DNA of 64,000 bases from Castellaniella sp047971665. Its GTDB lineage: Bacteria > Pseudomonadota > Gammaproteobacteria > Burkholderiales > Burkholderiaceae_B. Below the pieces are notes generated by a model. The model was not told where the DNA came from. It ran no database searches and worked only from the letters and a program-made list of their open reading frames with translations. The translations under genes and the position numbers were made by a program. Shown piece by piece: positions 1 to 7,845 of this stretch (position 1 is its first letter; every line of letters begins with the position of its first letter). Location: positions 1 to 64,000 of the forward strand of contig NZ_JBKEAA010000011.1 in NCBI RefSeq assembly GCF_047971665.1. Direction: 5' to 3'.

Positions 1-5
1 AAACC

Positions 6-1346
6 ATGCCCCCAGCCGCCGACGCCAGAACCCCTCGCATCACCCAGGTCCGCGCCGTCCCGGTCGCGGGCCGGGACAGCATGCTGCTGAATCTCAGCGG
101 TGCCCACGGCCCCTATTTCACCCGCAACATCGTCCTGATCGAGGACGAGGCAGGCCACCAGGGCGTGGGCGAGGTACCGGGCGGCGAGGCCATCCGCAGC
201 GAGATCCAGCGGCTGGGACAGTCGCTCATCGGCCAGCCCATCGGCCGGATGAACGAACTGTTGTCGCACTGCCGCCAGTCATCCCAAGGTGATGACGACC
301 GGCGGGGCACGCAGACCTTCGACCTGCGCACGGGCGTTCATGTCCTCACGGCGCTGGAATCCGCATTGCTGGACCTGCTGGGCCAGCATCTGGGCGTCCC
401 CGTTGCGGCGTTGCTGGCCGATGGCCAGCAACGCGATGCCGTCGAGGCCCTGGGCTATCTGTTCTACATCGGCGACGCCGGCAAGACCACGCTGGGCTAC
501 CGGCGGGAAGACGACGCCGACGAGGCCTGGTTCAGGCTGCGCAACCGCGAAGCCCTGACGCCGGAGGCCGTCGTGCGCCTGGCCCAGGCGGCGCGGGATC
601 GGTACGGATTCCGGCACTTCAAGCTCAAAGGAGGCGTCCTGGCGGGCGATGCCGAAATCGAGGCCGTCACGGCGCTGGCGGCGCATTTTCCCGATGCGCA
701 CATCACGCTGGACCCGAACGGCGCCTGGTCCCTGCAAGAGGCCATCCGCCTGTGCCGCAACCAGCATCACGTCCTGGCCTATGCCGAAGACCCCTGCGGT
801 GCGGAATCGGGCTACTCAGGTCGTGAAATCATGGCCGAATTCCGCCGTGCCACGGGGCTGCGGACCGCCACCAACATGATCGCCACCGATTGGCGCGAAA
901 TGCGGCATGCGATCCAGTTGCAGTCGGTCGACATCCCGTTGGCGGACCCGCATTTCTGGACGATGCGCGGTTCGGTCCGCGTCGCCCAGATGTGCCATGA
1001 ATGGGGGCTGACCTGGGGATCGCACTCGAACAACCACTTCGATGTCTCGCTAGCCATGTTCACCCATGTCGCCGCCGCCGCGCCCGGCGAGATCACCGCC
1101 ATCGACACGCACTGGATCTGGCAGGACGGCCAGCATCTGACGACCGATCCGCTGCGGATCATCGACGGCAGGATCTCCGTGCCGCAGACGCCCGGCCTGG
1201 GCGTGCGCATCGACCCAGAGCGGCTGGCGCGGGCGCATGCCCTGTACCAGGAAAAAGGCCTGGGCAGTCGGGACGATGCCATCGGCATGCAGTTCCTGGT
1301 CCCGGGCTGGAAATTCGACAACAAACGCCCCTGCCTGGTGCGCTGA
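6..1346 (+). CDS. gudD: D-glucarate dehydratase
   Basis: Enolase-superfamily enzyme, 446 residues, the usual length for GudD. It dehydrates D-glucarate to 5-keto-4-deoxy-D-glucarate in the cytoplasm. All the catalytic residues expected from E. coli GudD are present with an offset of one: the KxK pair K206/K208 (KLKGG), metal ligands D236 (TLDPNG), E261 (AEDPCG) and N290 (TATNM), catalytic H340 (GSHSNNH) and D367. The start is the ATG only five bases into the window, so its ribosome site and promoter lie outside. It converges with the uronate dehydrogenase gene. Together they give uronate to aldarate to keto-deoxy-glucarate, an oxidative hexuronate route. A galactarate-specific paralogue is possible but less likely because the active-site set is the GudD one. 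Confidence 0.93.
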   Translation: MPPAADARTPRITQVRAVPVAGRDSMLLNLSGAHGPYFTRNIVLIEDEAGHQGVGEVPGGEAIRSEIQRLGQSLIGQPIGRMNELLSHCRQSSQGDDDRRGTQTFDLRTGVHVLTALESALLDLLGQHLGVPVAALLADGQQRDAVEALGYLFYIGDAGKTTLGYRREDDADEAWFRLRNREALTPEAVVRLAQAARDRYGFRHFKLKGGVLAGDAEIEAVTALAAHFPDAHITLDPNGAWSLQEAIRLCRNQHHVLAYAEDPCGAESGYSGREIMAEFRRATGLRTATNMIATDWREMRHAIQLQSVDIPLADPHFWTMRGSVRVAQMCHEWGLTWGSHSNNHFDVSLAMFTHVAAAAPGEITAIDTHWIWQDGQHLTTDPLRIIDGRISVPQTPGLGVRIDPERLARAHALYQEKGLGSRDDAIGMQFLVPGWKFDNKRPCLVR

Positions 1347-1421
1347 AACGCGGCGGCCAGCGGGCCGGACGCCGCCCGTCGGGCGCTGTCCGCGATCGAC
1401 GACCGGCGCGCCGCCCCTCGC

Positions 1422-2234
1422 TCAGTTCGCGTCCTCGAACGGCCCTCGGGCCGTGAAAACGCCGCCCTGATACACCCGCACCGGATCATCTGCGGCCGGC
1501 GCAGGCTGGGCCTCGATCCGTGCGCGGAAAGGCTCGGACGAATCCGCCGGCACGAACCCCAGGTGCGCCGCATAGCGGTTGTCCCACCAGACCTCCTTGT
1601 TGTCCGACATGCCGAACACCACGGTGTGTCCCACATCGGGCGTGAACAAACCGCACCGGATCAATTCGGTCAGATCGCCGAAACTCAGCCAGGTATGCAG
1701 CGCGCGCCGGTCGAGAGGTTCGGCCACTGACGTCCCGATCCGGATGCTGACGGTCTCGATGCCATACCGGTCGTAATAGAAACTGGCCATCTGTTCGCCA
1801 TAGACCTTGGACAGGCCGTAATAGCCATCCGGGCGCGTGGGCGAGCGCGCATCCAGGCGATCGCTCTGGCGATAGAAGCCGACGGCATGATTGGAACTGG
1901 CGAACACGATCCGCCGCACCTGATGGCGGCGCGCCGCCTCATACAGATGGAAGACCCCCTTGATGTTGGCCTCCAGGATTTCGTCGAACGGCCGCTCCAC
2001 CGAGACCCCTCCCATGTGCACGACGGCACCGCACCCCTGGACCAGCGCATCGACCGCCTGCTTGTCGGACAGATCGCAGACTTGCAGTTCTTCGTGCGGC
2101 TGCGCGTCCCCCAGAGGGTGCACATCCGACAGACGCAACACCTCCGCCATCGGCTTGAGCGTGCGCCTGAGCACCTGCCCCAGGCCGCCCGCCGCACCGG
2201 TCAACAGCAACCGTCCGATTCGTGTCTCTTCCAT
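1422..2234 (-). CDS. udh: Uronate dehydrogenase (NAD-dependent epimerase/SDR family)
   Basis: 270-residue extended-SDR protein resembling bacterial uronate dehydrogenase, which oxidises D-galacturonate or D-glucuronate to the aldaric acid lactone with NAD. Visible motifs are the nucleotide loop TGAAGGLG near residue 10, the FASSNHAVGF segment with the catalytic serine, and YYGLSK holding the Tyr-x-x-x-Lys pair. The start at 2234 is chosen because GGAG lies 6 bases upstream and the protein then begins just before the Rossmann fold; longer in-frame starts add an unrelated leader. It is divergent from a LysR regulator and convergent with gudD, which would consume its product. Substrate preference cannot be read from sequence. 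Confidence 0.88.
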   Translation of the reverse strand: MEETRIGRLLLTGAAGGLGQVLRRTLKPMAEVLRLSDVHPLGDAQPHEELQVCDLSDKQAVDALVQGCGAVVHMGGVSVERPFDEILEANIKGVFHLYEAARRHQVRRIVFASSNHAVGFYRQSDRLDARSPTRPDGYYGLSKVYGEQMASFYYDRYGIETVSIRIGTSVAEPLDRRALHTWLSFGDLTELIRCGLFTPDVGHTVVFGMSDNKEVWWDNRYAAHLGFVPADSSEPFRARIEAQPAPAADDPVRVYQGGVFTARGPFEDAN

Positions 2235-2422
2235 GGCGCGCTCCGTGAAATTCCAGTGATACGTCATCATATGACAAGTCGACTCATGATGCATGCCGGT
2301 TTGAACTCCTGACCTCCTCAGTCGTCCGGTGCCGATCCGGCCCCTGGGCAAGTTCCTGCGCAGGCGCGTACCGGGCCTGCCCGTCTTGTCCCCCGCCTCG
2401 ATCGGCCAGCAAGATCGGCTGG

Positions 2423-2477
2423 TTTATATGTTCTCTAAATTACATATATAATCATGTCCTGTTCTATAAAACAGAAC
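2423..2477. promoter_or_regulatory. Bidirectional promoter/operator between udh and lysR
   Basis: AT-rich patch in an otherwise GC-rich gap. On the plus strand a perfect -10 TATAAT sits at 2447-2452, with a weak -35 TTATAT at 2424-2429. On the minus strand TATAAA (2423-2428) can serve as the -10 of udh. An inverted repeat TATATG/CATATA spans 2425-2448 and lies across both promoter cores. A second repeat, GTTCT/AGAAC at 2461-2477, overlaps the likely lysR transcript start and ends one base before its ATG. This is the arrangement expected for an autoregulating LysR protein that also controls the divergent gene. Binding is inferred. Confidence 0.55.
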
Positions 2478-2478
2478 C

Positions 2479-3408
2479 ATGGATATCAACCAGCTCAACT
2501 TCAAGCATCTGTTCTACTTCTGGCGCGTGGCCAGGCAGGGATCACTCACGCAGGCCGCCGAACAGATCCAGACCGCCCAGTCCGCGCTCTCCACGCAGAT
2601 CCGCCAGTTGGAGACCTGCCTGGGCACGCCCCTGTTCGACCGCCAGGGCCGCCACCTGGAACTGACCGCGACCGGCCAGCAGATCTTTTCCTATGCCGAA
2701 CGCATCTTCGGCCTGGGAGAGCAGATGCTCGGCTGGCTCGAAGGCCGCGATGAGGGCTCGACCCTCGTGCGTGTCGGCAGCGTCTCGACCATGTCGCGCA
2801 ACTTCCAGGTGAACTGGCTGCGTCCCCTGCTGCGCGATCCCTCGGTCGTGCTGTCGGTGGACTCCGGCCCGCTGGAAACCCTGATCGAACGCCTGCTGCG
2901 CCACCAGCTGGACGTCGTGCTCGCCAACGAACCGGCGCCCGCCGATCCCTCGCGCCCGATGTCCTCGAGATTCCTCGGCAGCCAGATGATTTCCCTGGTC
3001 GGCCGGGCCGACCGCTGGTCGGGCACCGTCCTGCGGATCCCCGAAGACCTGGACGGCGTCGAGATCGCCATGCCGAGCGCGCGCCATGGCGTGCGCCTGC
3101 AATTCGACGCGCTGTGCTTTTCGGCTGGCGTACAGCCCAGGCTGCGCGCCGAGATCGACGACATGACGATGCTGCGACTGATCGCGCGCGACAGCGGCTG
3201 GATCACGGTACTGCCGGAAATCGTCGTGCAGGACGAACTGCAATCGGGCGAACTCGTGCACGTCGGCCAGTCCGACCAGTTGACCGAGCATTTCTACGCC
3301 ATCACGGCCGGGCGCAGCCATCCGGCAGGACCGCTCGGCCCGTTGCTGTCACGCGAGGCCGCCGTGGACTTCTTCACCGACACCTCATCCGACCTCATCC
3401 AACCATAA
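2479..3408 (+). CDS. LysR-family transcriptional regulator, NhaR-like
   Basis: 309 residues. The N-terminal winged helix-turn-helix (about 5-64; LNFKHLFYFW and GSLTQAAEQI region) has the NYxHLYYFW-like signature of the NhaR branch. The rest (about 90-300) is the periplasmic-binding-protein-like effector domain. No strong Shine-Dalgarno precedes the ATG; the bases there form a palindrome that may be an operator. The gene is divergent from udh, so control of the uronate genes is a reasonable guess. NhaR homologues of E. coli respond to sodium instead, and the carbonic anhydrase gene starts 10 bases downstream and is probably co-transcribed. The ligand is unknown. Confidence 0.85.
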   Translation: MDINQLNFKHLFYFWRVARQGSLTQAAEQIQTAQSALSTQIRQLETCLGTPLFDRQGRHLELTATGQQIFSYAERIFGLGEQMLGWLEGRDEGSTLVRVGSVSTMSRNFQVNWLRPLLRDPSVVLSVDSGPLETLIERLLRHQLDVVLANEPAPADPSRPMSSRFLGSQMISLVGRADRWSGTVLRIPEDLDGVEIAMPSARHGVRLQFDALCFSAGVQPRLRAEIDDMTMLRLIARDSGWITVLPEIVVQDELQSGELVHVGQSDQLTEHFYAITAGRSHPAGPLGPLLSREAAVDFFTDTSSDLIQP

Positions 3409-3418
3409 GGATTTCATC

Positions 3419-4057
3419 GTGTTCCCTCAACGACTGACCGACGGTTACCGTTCCTTCCTGCAGGGACGCCTGGCCGCCGAGCGCACACGCTACCTCGAAC
3501 TGGCCGAAAAGGGCCAGAATCCGGACATCATGGTGATCAGCTGCGGCGATTCGCGCGTGGCGCCCGAAACCATTTTCGATGCGGGCCCGGGGGAAATGTT
3601 CGTCGTGCGCAACATCGCCGGCATTGTCCCGCCCTGCGATTCAGACCCGGACACCGCCTACCACGGCACCAGCGCCTGCGTGGAATTCGGCGTCAATGCC
3701 CTGGAAGTCGGTCATATCGTGATCATGGGGCATGCGAGCTGCGGCGGCGTGGCAGCCTATGCCAATCAGGCCGCCCCCCTGTCCAAGCGCGATTTCATCG
3801 GCAAATGGATGTCCCAGATCAAACCCGTGGCCGATGCGGTCGGCCCCCGCACGGGCGACTACGCGGACTGGATCCGCCAGATGGAATGGGGCGTGGTGGA
3901 ATACAGCATGCGGAACCTGATGACCTTTCCCTCCGTGCGCGAGCGCGTCGCGGCCGGCAAGCTCACCATTCACGGCGCGTATTTCGGTGTGGCGACGGGC
4001 GTGCTGTTCGTGCGCAACCCGGACACGGGCCGATTCGAGTCCTATACCGAGTCCTGA
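3419..4057 (+). CDS. Beta-class carbonic anhydrase
   Basis: 212 residues, the normal size for a bacterial beta-carbonic anhydrase, which interconverts CO2 and bicarbonate in the cytoplasm. Zinc ligands are visible as C42 (CGDSR, with the D44/R46 dyad), H105 and C108 (GHASCGG). The start is a GTG with AAGGA 7 bases upstream, ten bases after the lysR stop, so translation may be coupled to lysR. Its 3' end overlaps the convergent NUDIX gene by 16 bases. Confidence 0.92.
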   Translation: MFPQRLTDGYRSFLQGRLAAERTRYLELAEKGQNPDIMVISCGDSRVAPETIFDAGPGEMFVVRNIAGIVPPCDSDPDTAYHGTSACVEFGVNALEVGHIVIMGHASCGGVAAYANQAAPLSKRDFIGKWMSQIKPVADAVGPRTGDYADWIRQMEWGVVEYSMRNLMTFPSVRERVAAGKLTIHGAYFGVATGVLFVRNPDTGRFESYTES

Positions 4058-4641
4058 TCCGGATTCCGGCGCCAGTCCAGCGCCCAGCGTCCGCTGCGCA
4101 CATTCTGCAGCCACAGCAGGCAGGTCTGGGTCTTGGCGTCGGTCACCGCACCCTCGCGGCAGGCCTCGAACAGATCGGCATCCGAGATGGTGCGGACATC
4201 CAGAAACTCATCCGCATCCAGGTGCCGCTCGCCGGCGCTCAGGCCCCGGGCAAAGAACACATGGATGATCTCGGTGGAATAGGCAATCGCCAGATGCATG
4301 TCTCCGGCATGCGCCCATTCCCGCGCCGTATAGCCGGTTTCCTCCCGCAATTCACGCCGGGCGCAGCGCCCGGGGTCCTCGCCCGGATCAAGCTTGCCGG
4401 CCGGGAATTCCGTCATGACGCGACCCACCGGATAGCGGAACTGGCGTTCGACCAGCACGTGACGATCATCCAGCAGCGGAATCACCACCACCGCGCCCGG
4501 ATGCACGATGTATTCGCGTGTCGACATCCCGCCATCCGGCATGCGCACGGTATCGCGGCGCGCCTTCAGAAAATCGCCCTCGCAGAGGGTCTCGCTCTGG
4601 ATCAGGGTCTCGATCAGATGGATGTCGTTCGGTTCGGCCAT
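4042..4641 (-). CDS. NUDIX hydrolase, ADP-ribose pyrophosphatase type
   Basis: 199 residues. The NUDIX box is intact (GKLDPGEDPG followed by RRELREETGYT), preceded by the EFPAG segment usual in the ADP-ribose/NudF group. Predicted activity is Mg-dependent hydrolysis of ADP-ribose or a related nucleoside diphosphate sugar. The start at 4641 (MAEPND) is preferred over an upstream in-frame ATG because conserved sequence begins soon after it. It lies 31 bases downstream of the Mop gene on the same strand and may be the last gene of that operon. Exact substrate uncertain. Confidence 0.85.
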   Translation of the reverse strand: MAEPNDIHLIETLIQSETLCEGDFLKARRDTVRMPDGGMSTREYIVHPGAVVVIPLLDDRHVLVERQFRYPVGRVMTEFPAGKLDPGEDPGRCARRELREETGYTAREWAHAGDMHLAIAYSTEIIHVFFARGLSAGERHLDADEFLDVRTISDADLFEACREGAVTDAKTQTCLLWLQNVRSGRWALDWRRNPDQDSV

Positions 4642-4672
4642 GGCGCGGTTCCGGGTTACGGGACGGGCGGTC

Positions 4673-5098
4673 TCAGCCGGCCACGCCGACAATCACGCTG
4701 GATGCCTTGAAGATCGCCTGGACGGAACCGCCCACGGCCAGCCCCAGTTCCCGTGCGCTCTCGTTGGTGATGATCGCGGCCAGGGCCAGGCCATCGGCAT
4801 CGAGCACGACCTCGGTATTGACCGCGCCGGTCTGCAACTGCGTGATCCGGCCCTGCAGACGGTTGCGCGCCGAAAGGCGGGCGGTGCCCGATTCGGCGAC
4901 CAGGATGACGGACGACGACTTGACCAGGGCAAAGGCCTCGCTGCCGACCTTCAGATCGAGCGCCTTGGCACTGCCTGATGTGATGATGGCATGAATCGAC
5001 TGGCCGCCCGCAAGGGCGATGCCGACCTCGTCGTTGACGGCGCCGGCCCGAAGCTCCGAAACCGTCCCGGTGAAGGTATTGCGTGCACTTGTTTTCAT
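4673..5098 (-). CDS. Tandem Mop/TOBE-domain molybdate-binding protein (molbindin)
   Basis: 141 residues made of two TOBE/Mop domains (about 1-70 and 74-141) that repeat the same pattern: a SARNxxxGxV opening, a GAVNxEV turn, an AIITxxSAxxL helix and a final SSVI(L/V) strand. Proteins of this kind oligomerise and bind molybdate or tungstate in the cytoplasm for storage or buffering. The DUF2478 gene lies 24 bases upstream on the same strand. The two often occur together near molybdate transport genes, but no mod transporter is present here. Confidence 0.9.
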   Translation of the reverse strand: MKTSARNTFTGTVSELRAGAVNDEVGIALAGGQSIHAIITSGSAKALDLKVGSEAFALVKSSSVILVAESGTARLSARNRLQGRITQLQTGAVNTEVVLDADGLALAAIITNESARELGLAVGGSVQAIFKASSVIVGVAG

Positions 5099-5122
5099 GT
5101 CGTTTTCCTCAAGAAAATACGG

Positions 5123-5662
5123 TTACCCAGCCTGGGCGCGCGGGCGCGACGCTGCCAACGCCCGCGTCTCCCATGTTCTGAGCCGGTCCATGTCGGCGGG
5201 CAACTCGGCGCTCATGCCGCCCGTGAACCGGCGCCAGTCCTCCAGAAACTCTTCGGCCACGATCGTCAGGACCGGGATTTCCTCGACCATCGACGCCAGG
5301 AACTCCTGCGCGAATCCACCGCCCTCGGACTCCTGGCGGCCATAACGATTGATCACCACCAGGTCGGGCCGCGCCTGGATCGCGGCGCGCAGCGTGCCGG
5401 CCGCGGCGGCCAGGCAGGACACATCCAGACAGCACGCCTGAGATCCCTCGCCCAGGTCCTGGAAAATCTCGAAGATCTCGCCTGTCTCGACATCCCGCAG
5501 ACAGCGACCGCCCCTGAGGCGGCCGTCCGGGCGGCGGGCCATGAGCAGGCCCCGCACCGTATGCCCCCGCCCACGCAGGTCAGCCACGTAATCCCTCATC
5601 ACGGCATCGGCGGCATCCTCATGCGCATGCACGATGGCGGCAATCGGCGGCGGACGGTCCAT
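5123..5662 (-). CDS. DUF2478 family protein
   Basis: 179 residues. Matches the DUF2478 pattern: an N-terminal AAIVH segment, a central CCLDVS motif and the hallmark PDLVVINRYGRQESEGGG stretch. The fold is thought to be P-loop-like, but no convincing Walker A is visible. Members are typically encoded beside molybdate-binding or transport genes, as here. The start at 5662 has a GGAG ribosome site 7 bases upstream and removes an arginine-rich leader present in a longer frame. Molecular function unknown. Confidence 0.8.
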   Translation of the reverse strand: MDRPPPIAAIVHAHEDAADAVMRDYVADLRGRGHTVRGLLMARRPDGRLRGGRCLRDVETGEIFEIFQDLGEGSQACCLDVSCLAAAAGTLRAAIQARPDLVVINRYGRQESEGGGFAQEFLASMVEEIPVLTIVAEEFLEDWRRFTGGMSAELPADMDRLRTWETRALAASRPRAQAG

Positions 5663-5883
5663 GGGCGATCTCCGGAAAACGGATCGGAAGCAAGGCGGAT
5701 ACAGGGCAGGCCGTGCGCAGTCCCGGTCGGCCGCGCACGAATCCATCGAAGGTCAGAGGATAGTACAGATGCGCGTCCGACGCTATGTACCCAAGTCAAT
5801 AACGGCGCGCATGCGGCCCTGGGCCTGCGGAGCCGGCGCGTCCTACAATAGGCCCCCGCTTTTTTGTTTTCCCGGAATTCCCG

Positions 5884-6435
5884 ATGTTCACATTCATCCC
5901 CCGAAACTACGCCGGCAAGGCGGAACATTACGCCGACCTGGCCGCCCAGGCGGGCGGCCTGATTGCGGGGGAACCCGATCTGATCGCCAATGCGGCCAAT
6001 TTCGCGGCCCTGGTGTTCGACGGCCTGCCGGACCTGAACTGGGCCGGTTTCTATCTGTACGACGGCAAGGAGCTGGTCGTCGGCCCCTTCCAGGGCAAAC
6101 CCGCCTGCATCCGCATCGCCCTGGGCGCGGGCGTATGCGGCACGGCGGCGCAGGCCCGCCAGACCCAGGTCGTGCGCGACGTCGGTCAGTTCCCCGGACA
6201 CATCCCCTGCGATGCCGCCTCGCAATCAGAAATCGTCGTGCCACTGGTGCGCGCGGACGGCTCACTGCTGGGCGTCTGGGACGTCGACAGTCCCGTCACC
6301 GATCGCTTCAACGAGGACGACCGGCACGGCATGGAGGCGCTGTGCCGGGTCTTCATGGATCACCTGGACGGGCAGGTCATCAGGGCCCGGCGCTACCAAT
6401 CCAGCGGCAGCGAAAACCGCGCACCCAGATCGTAG
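5884..6435 (+). CDS. msrC: Free methionine-(R)-sulfoxide reductase (GAF domain)
   Basis: 183 residues with a single GAF domain (about 20-165) of the fRMsr type, which reduces free Met-R-SO using a thiol relay. The three cysteines used by the E. coli enzyme are present: C75 (GKPACIRI), C85 (GVCGTA) and C109 (HIPCDA). The family signatures NWAGFYL, SEIVVPL and GVWDVDSP are also present. The 220-base gap to the divergent DUF2478 gene holds a possible -10, TACAAT, at 5844-5849. The 3' end overlaps the convergent barrel gene by 43 bases. Confidence 0.92.
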   Translation: MFTFIPRNYAGKAEHYADLAAQAGGLIAGEPDLIANAANFAALVFDGLPDLNWAGFYLYDGKELVVGPFQGKPACIRIALGAGVCGTAAQARQTQVVRDVGQFPGHIPCDAASQSEIVVPLVRADGSLLGVWDVDSPVTDRFNEDDRHGMEALCRVFMDHLDGQVIRARRYQSSGSENRAPRS

Positions 6436-7598
6436 GCTCCCGAGGTCAGGTTCCGGTTCGTTTCCAGGCGGACCCTCAGATAAGGGCCATAGCGAAAGCC
6501 ATGGGCCAGCCCGATCCGCTCATCCAGGCCATTGGACGCATCCACCCGCCGCTCGAACGAGCCACTGAACGCCCCCCAGCGACCTGCCGCCAGGTCCAGT
6601 TGCCACTGGTTGCTGAGGCAATCGCAGCCTCCGCCGCCGCCGTAGATCGCCAGGTCGGCATAGCCCATTCCTTGCCGCGCATTCACCCAGGACAGTCCCC
6701 AACCCGGATACAGGTCCAGGGCATAGCCGATCTGGCGACGCCAGCCCACGACCAGCGGCTGGCGCGACCCGGACACGCCGAATCGCCAAGCGCCCGCCTC
6801 ACTCAGGTCATAGCCACCGCCCAGCCCCAACACCGTCAAGTCCCGGGCGCGCTGCACCCGCGAGGCCAGGGTCAGATTGCGGTCCAGCGCGTAGCGCGTC
6901 GTCGCGTCGACCGCAACGGGGCCATAGGCCAAATCGCCGGCGGCGGTCGCGCGGCCTGCCGACGCATCCAGCGCGCCGACCGCCACGGCGTAATCCCACC
7001 CCCCGACCGGCAAGCGCGCCTGGGCGGCGGCGCGAGACAGGCCTACTCCCGCCAGGCGCACGGAGCGCCCCCAGCTCGACGGGCCCGTGCCTGTCTTGCC
7101 CAGCGTCACGCGATAACCAGCGGAACTGCGATAACGCCAGTTCTGCGCGCCCAACGACCAGACATCCAGACCGACCGAAGGCAACGGGCCGAAGACATCC
7201 GGGGCGACACCCGACGCCGCCGCGCCATCCAGTCCGTCCGGCCCGCGCACATCGAGGCATCGCGCCGCCTCTTCGCTGGCAAGCAGCTCAAACGCGCCAG
7301 GCACGAAACAGTCCACGAGGATGGTTTCGTCTCCCGACGCATCCAGGAACAGCAGGTCATAACGGATGCCGGAGGCGACCTCGGGGGCCGGGCGGGAGGC
7401 ATCGGCGTCCGTCTGCTCAGGCCCCCCGGGCGGCACATCGGCGGGTTCGTCACGCGGCACCTCGGGGACGGCATAGCGCTGGGGGGCAAGGTCGATGAGG
7501 GCCGGCTCCGGGTCAGCCTCCTGCCAGGCCTGGGCCGACGCCTGGCCGGTGCCGCACAGCAGAACCGCCGCAACCAGCGGCCGGAAAAACCTGTTCAT
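6393..7598 (-). CDS. Putative secreted outer-membrane beta-barrel protein
   Basis: 401 residues, function not recognised. The first 22 residues form a signal peptide ending in ASAQA. A proline/acid-rich linker (about 24-75) follows, then a small segment with two cysteines (VDCFVPG, ARCLDV). From about residue 140 to the end the sequence alternates polar and hydrophobic residues in strands with aromatic girdles and short turns. It closes on ARFSLPLDW, a C-terminal aromatic signal typical of outer-membrane barrels. It could be a usher-like or porin-like fragment family, but I see no known domain signature. Monocistronic, and convergent with msrC. Confidence 0.6.
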   Translation of the reverse strand: MNRFFRPLVAAVLLCGTGQASAQAWQEADPEPALIDLAPQRYAVPEVPRDEPADVPPGGPEQTDADASRPAPEVASGIRYDLLFLDASGDETILVDCFVPGAFELLASEEAARCLDVRGPDGLDGAAASGVAPDVFGPLPSVGLDVWSLGAQNWRYRSSAGYRVTLGKTGTGPSSWGRSVRLAGVGLSRAAAQARLPVGGWDYAVAVGALDASAGRATAAGDLAYGPVAVDATTRYALDRNLTLASRVQRARDLTVLGLGGGYDLSEAGAWRFGVSGSRQPLVVGWRRQIGYALDLYPGWGLSWVNARQGMGYADLAIYGGGGGCDCLSNQWQLDLAAGRWGAFSGSFERRVDASNGLDERIGLAHGFRYGPYLRVRLETNRNLTSGAYDLGARFSLPLDW

Positions 7599-7752
7599 GA
7601 AAGGACGCGCAAGGTTTCCGGGCCTGGCCGGCCCGGACGAGAAAGCCGAAGGTCGCCGAGCCGGAGAGATTCCGCCGTCCGACCTCCGAAGCGGCCAAGG
7701 GTATCACGATGGGGCGCCCTCTGAAACCCTCGAAATGTTTCAGCGAAAAAAG

Positions 7753-7817
7753 TTGAAACCGGGCTTGCCCACACCATATATTGTGCTTATCATTCGAAAT
7801 CGCACTATATGTAGAAA
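7753..7817 (+). promoter_or_regulatory. nrd promoter with paired NrdR boxes
   Basis: Two NrdR-type 16-mers, ACACCATATATTGTGC (7771-7786) and GCACTATATGTAGAAA (7802-7817), start exactly 31 bases apart. This is the spacing known for NrdR operators. The first matches the family consensus at 14 of 16 positions, the second at 11. A sigma-70 promoter, TTGAAA (7753-7758) with an 18-base spacer and TATATT (7777-7782), is overlapped by the first box. Repression of nrdABH by NrdR is therefore expected. Confidence 0.85.
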
Positions 7818-7845
7818 CACCGCACTCCACCGAGGATCCCCGGCC

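Noticed and set aside
1347..1421. GC-rich inverted repeat GCGGCG/CGCCGC between gudD and udh as a terminator
   Set aside because: Short stem, large loop and no T-run on either strand; indistinguishable from GC-rich background.
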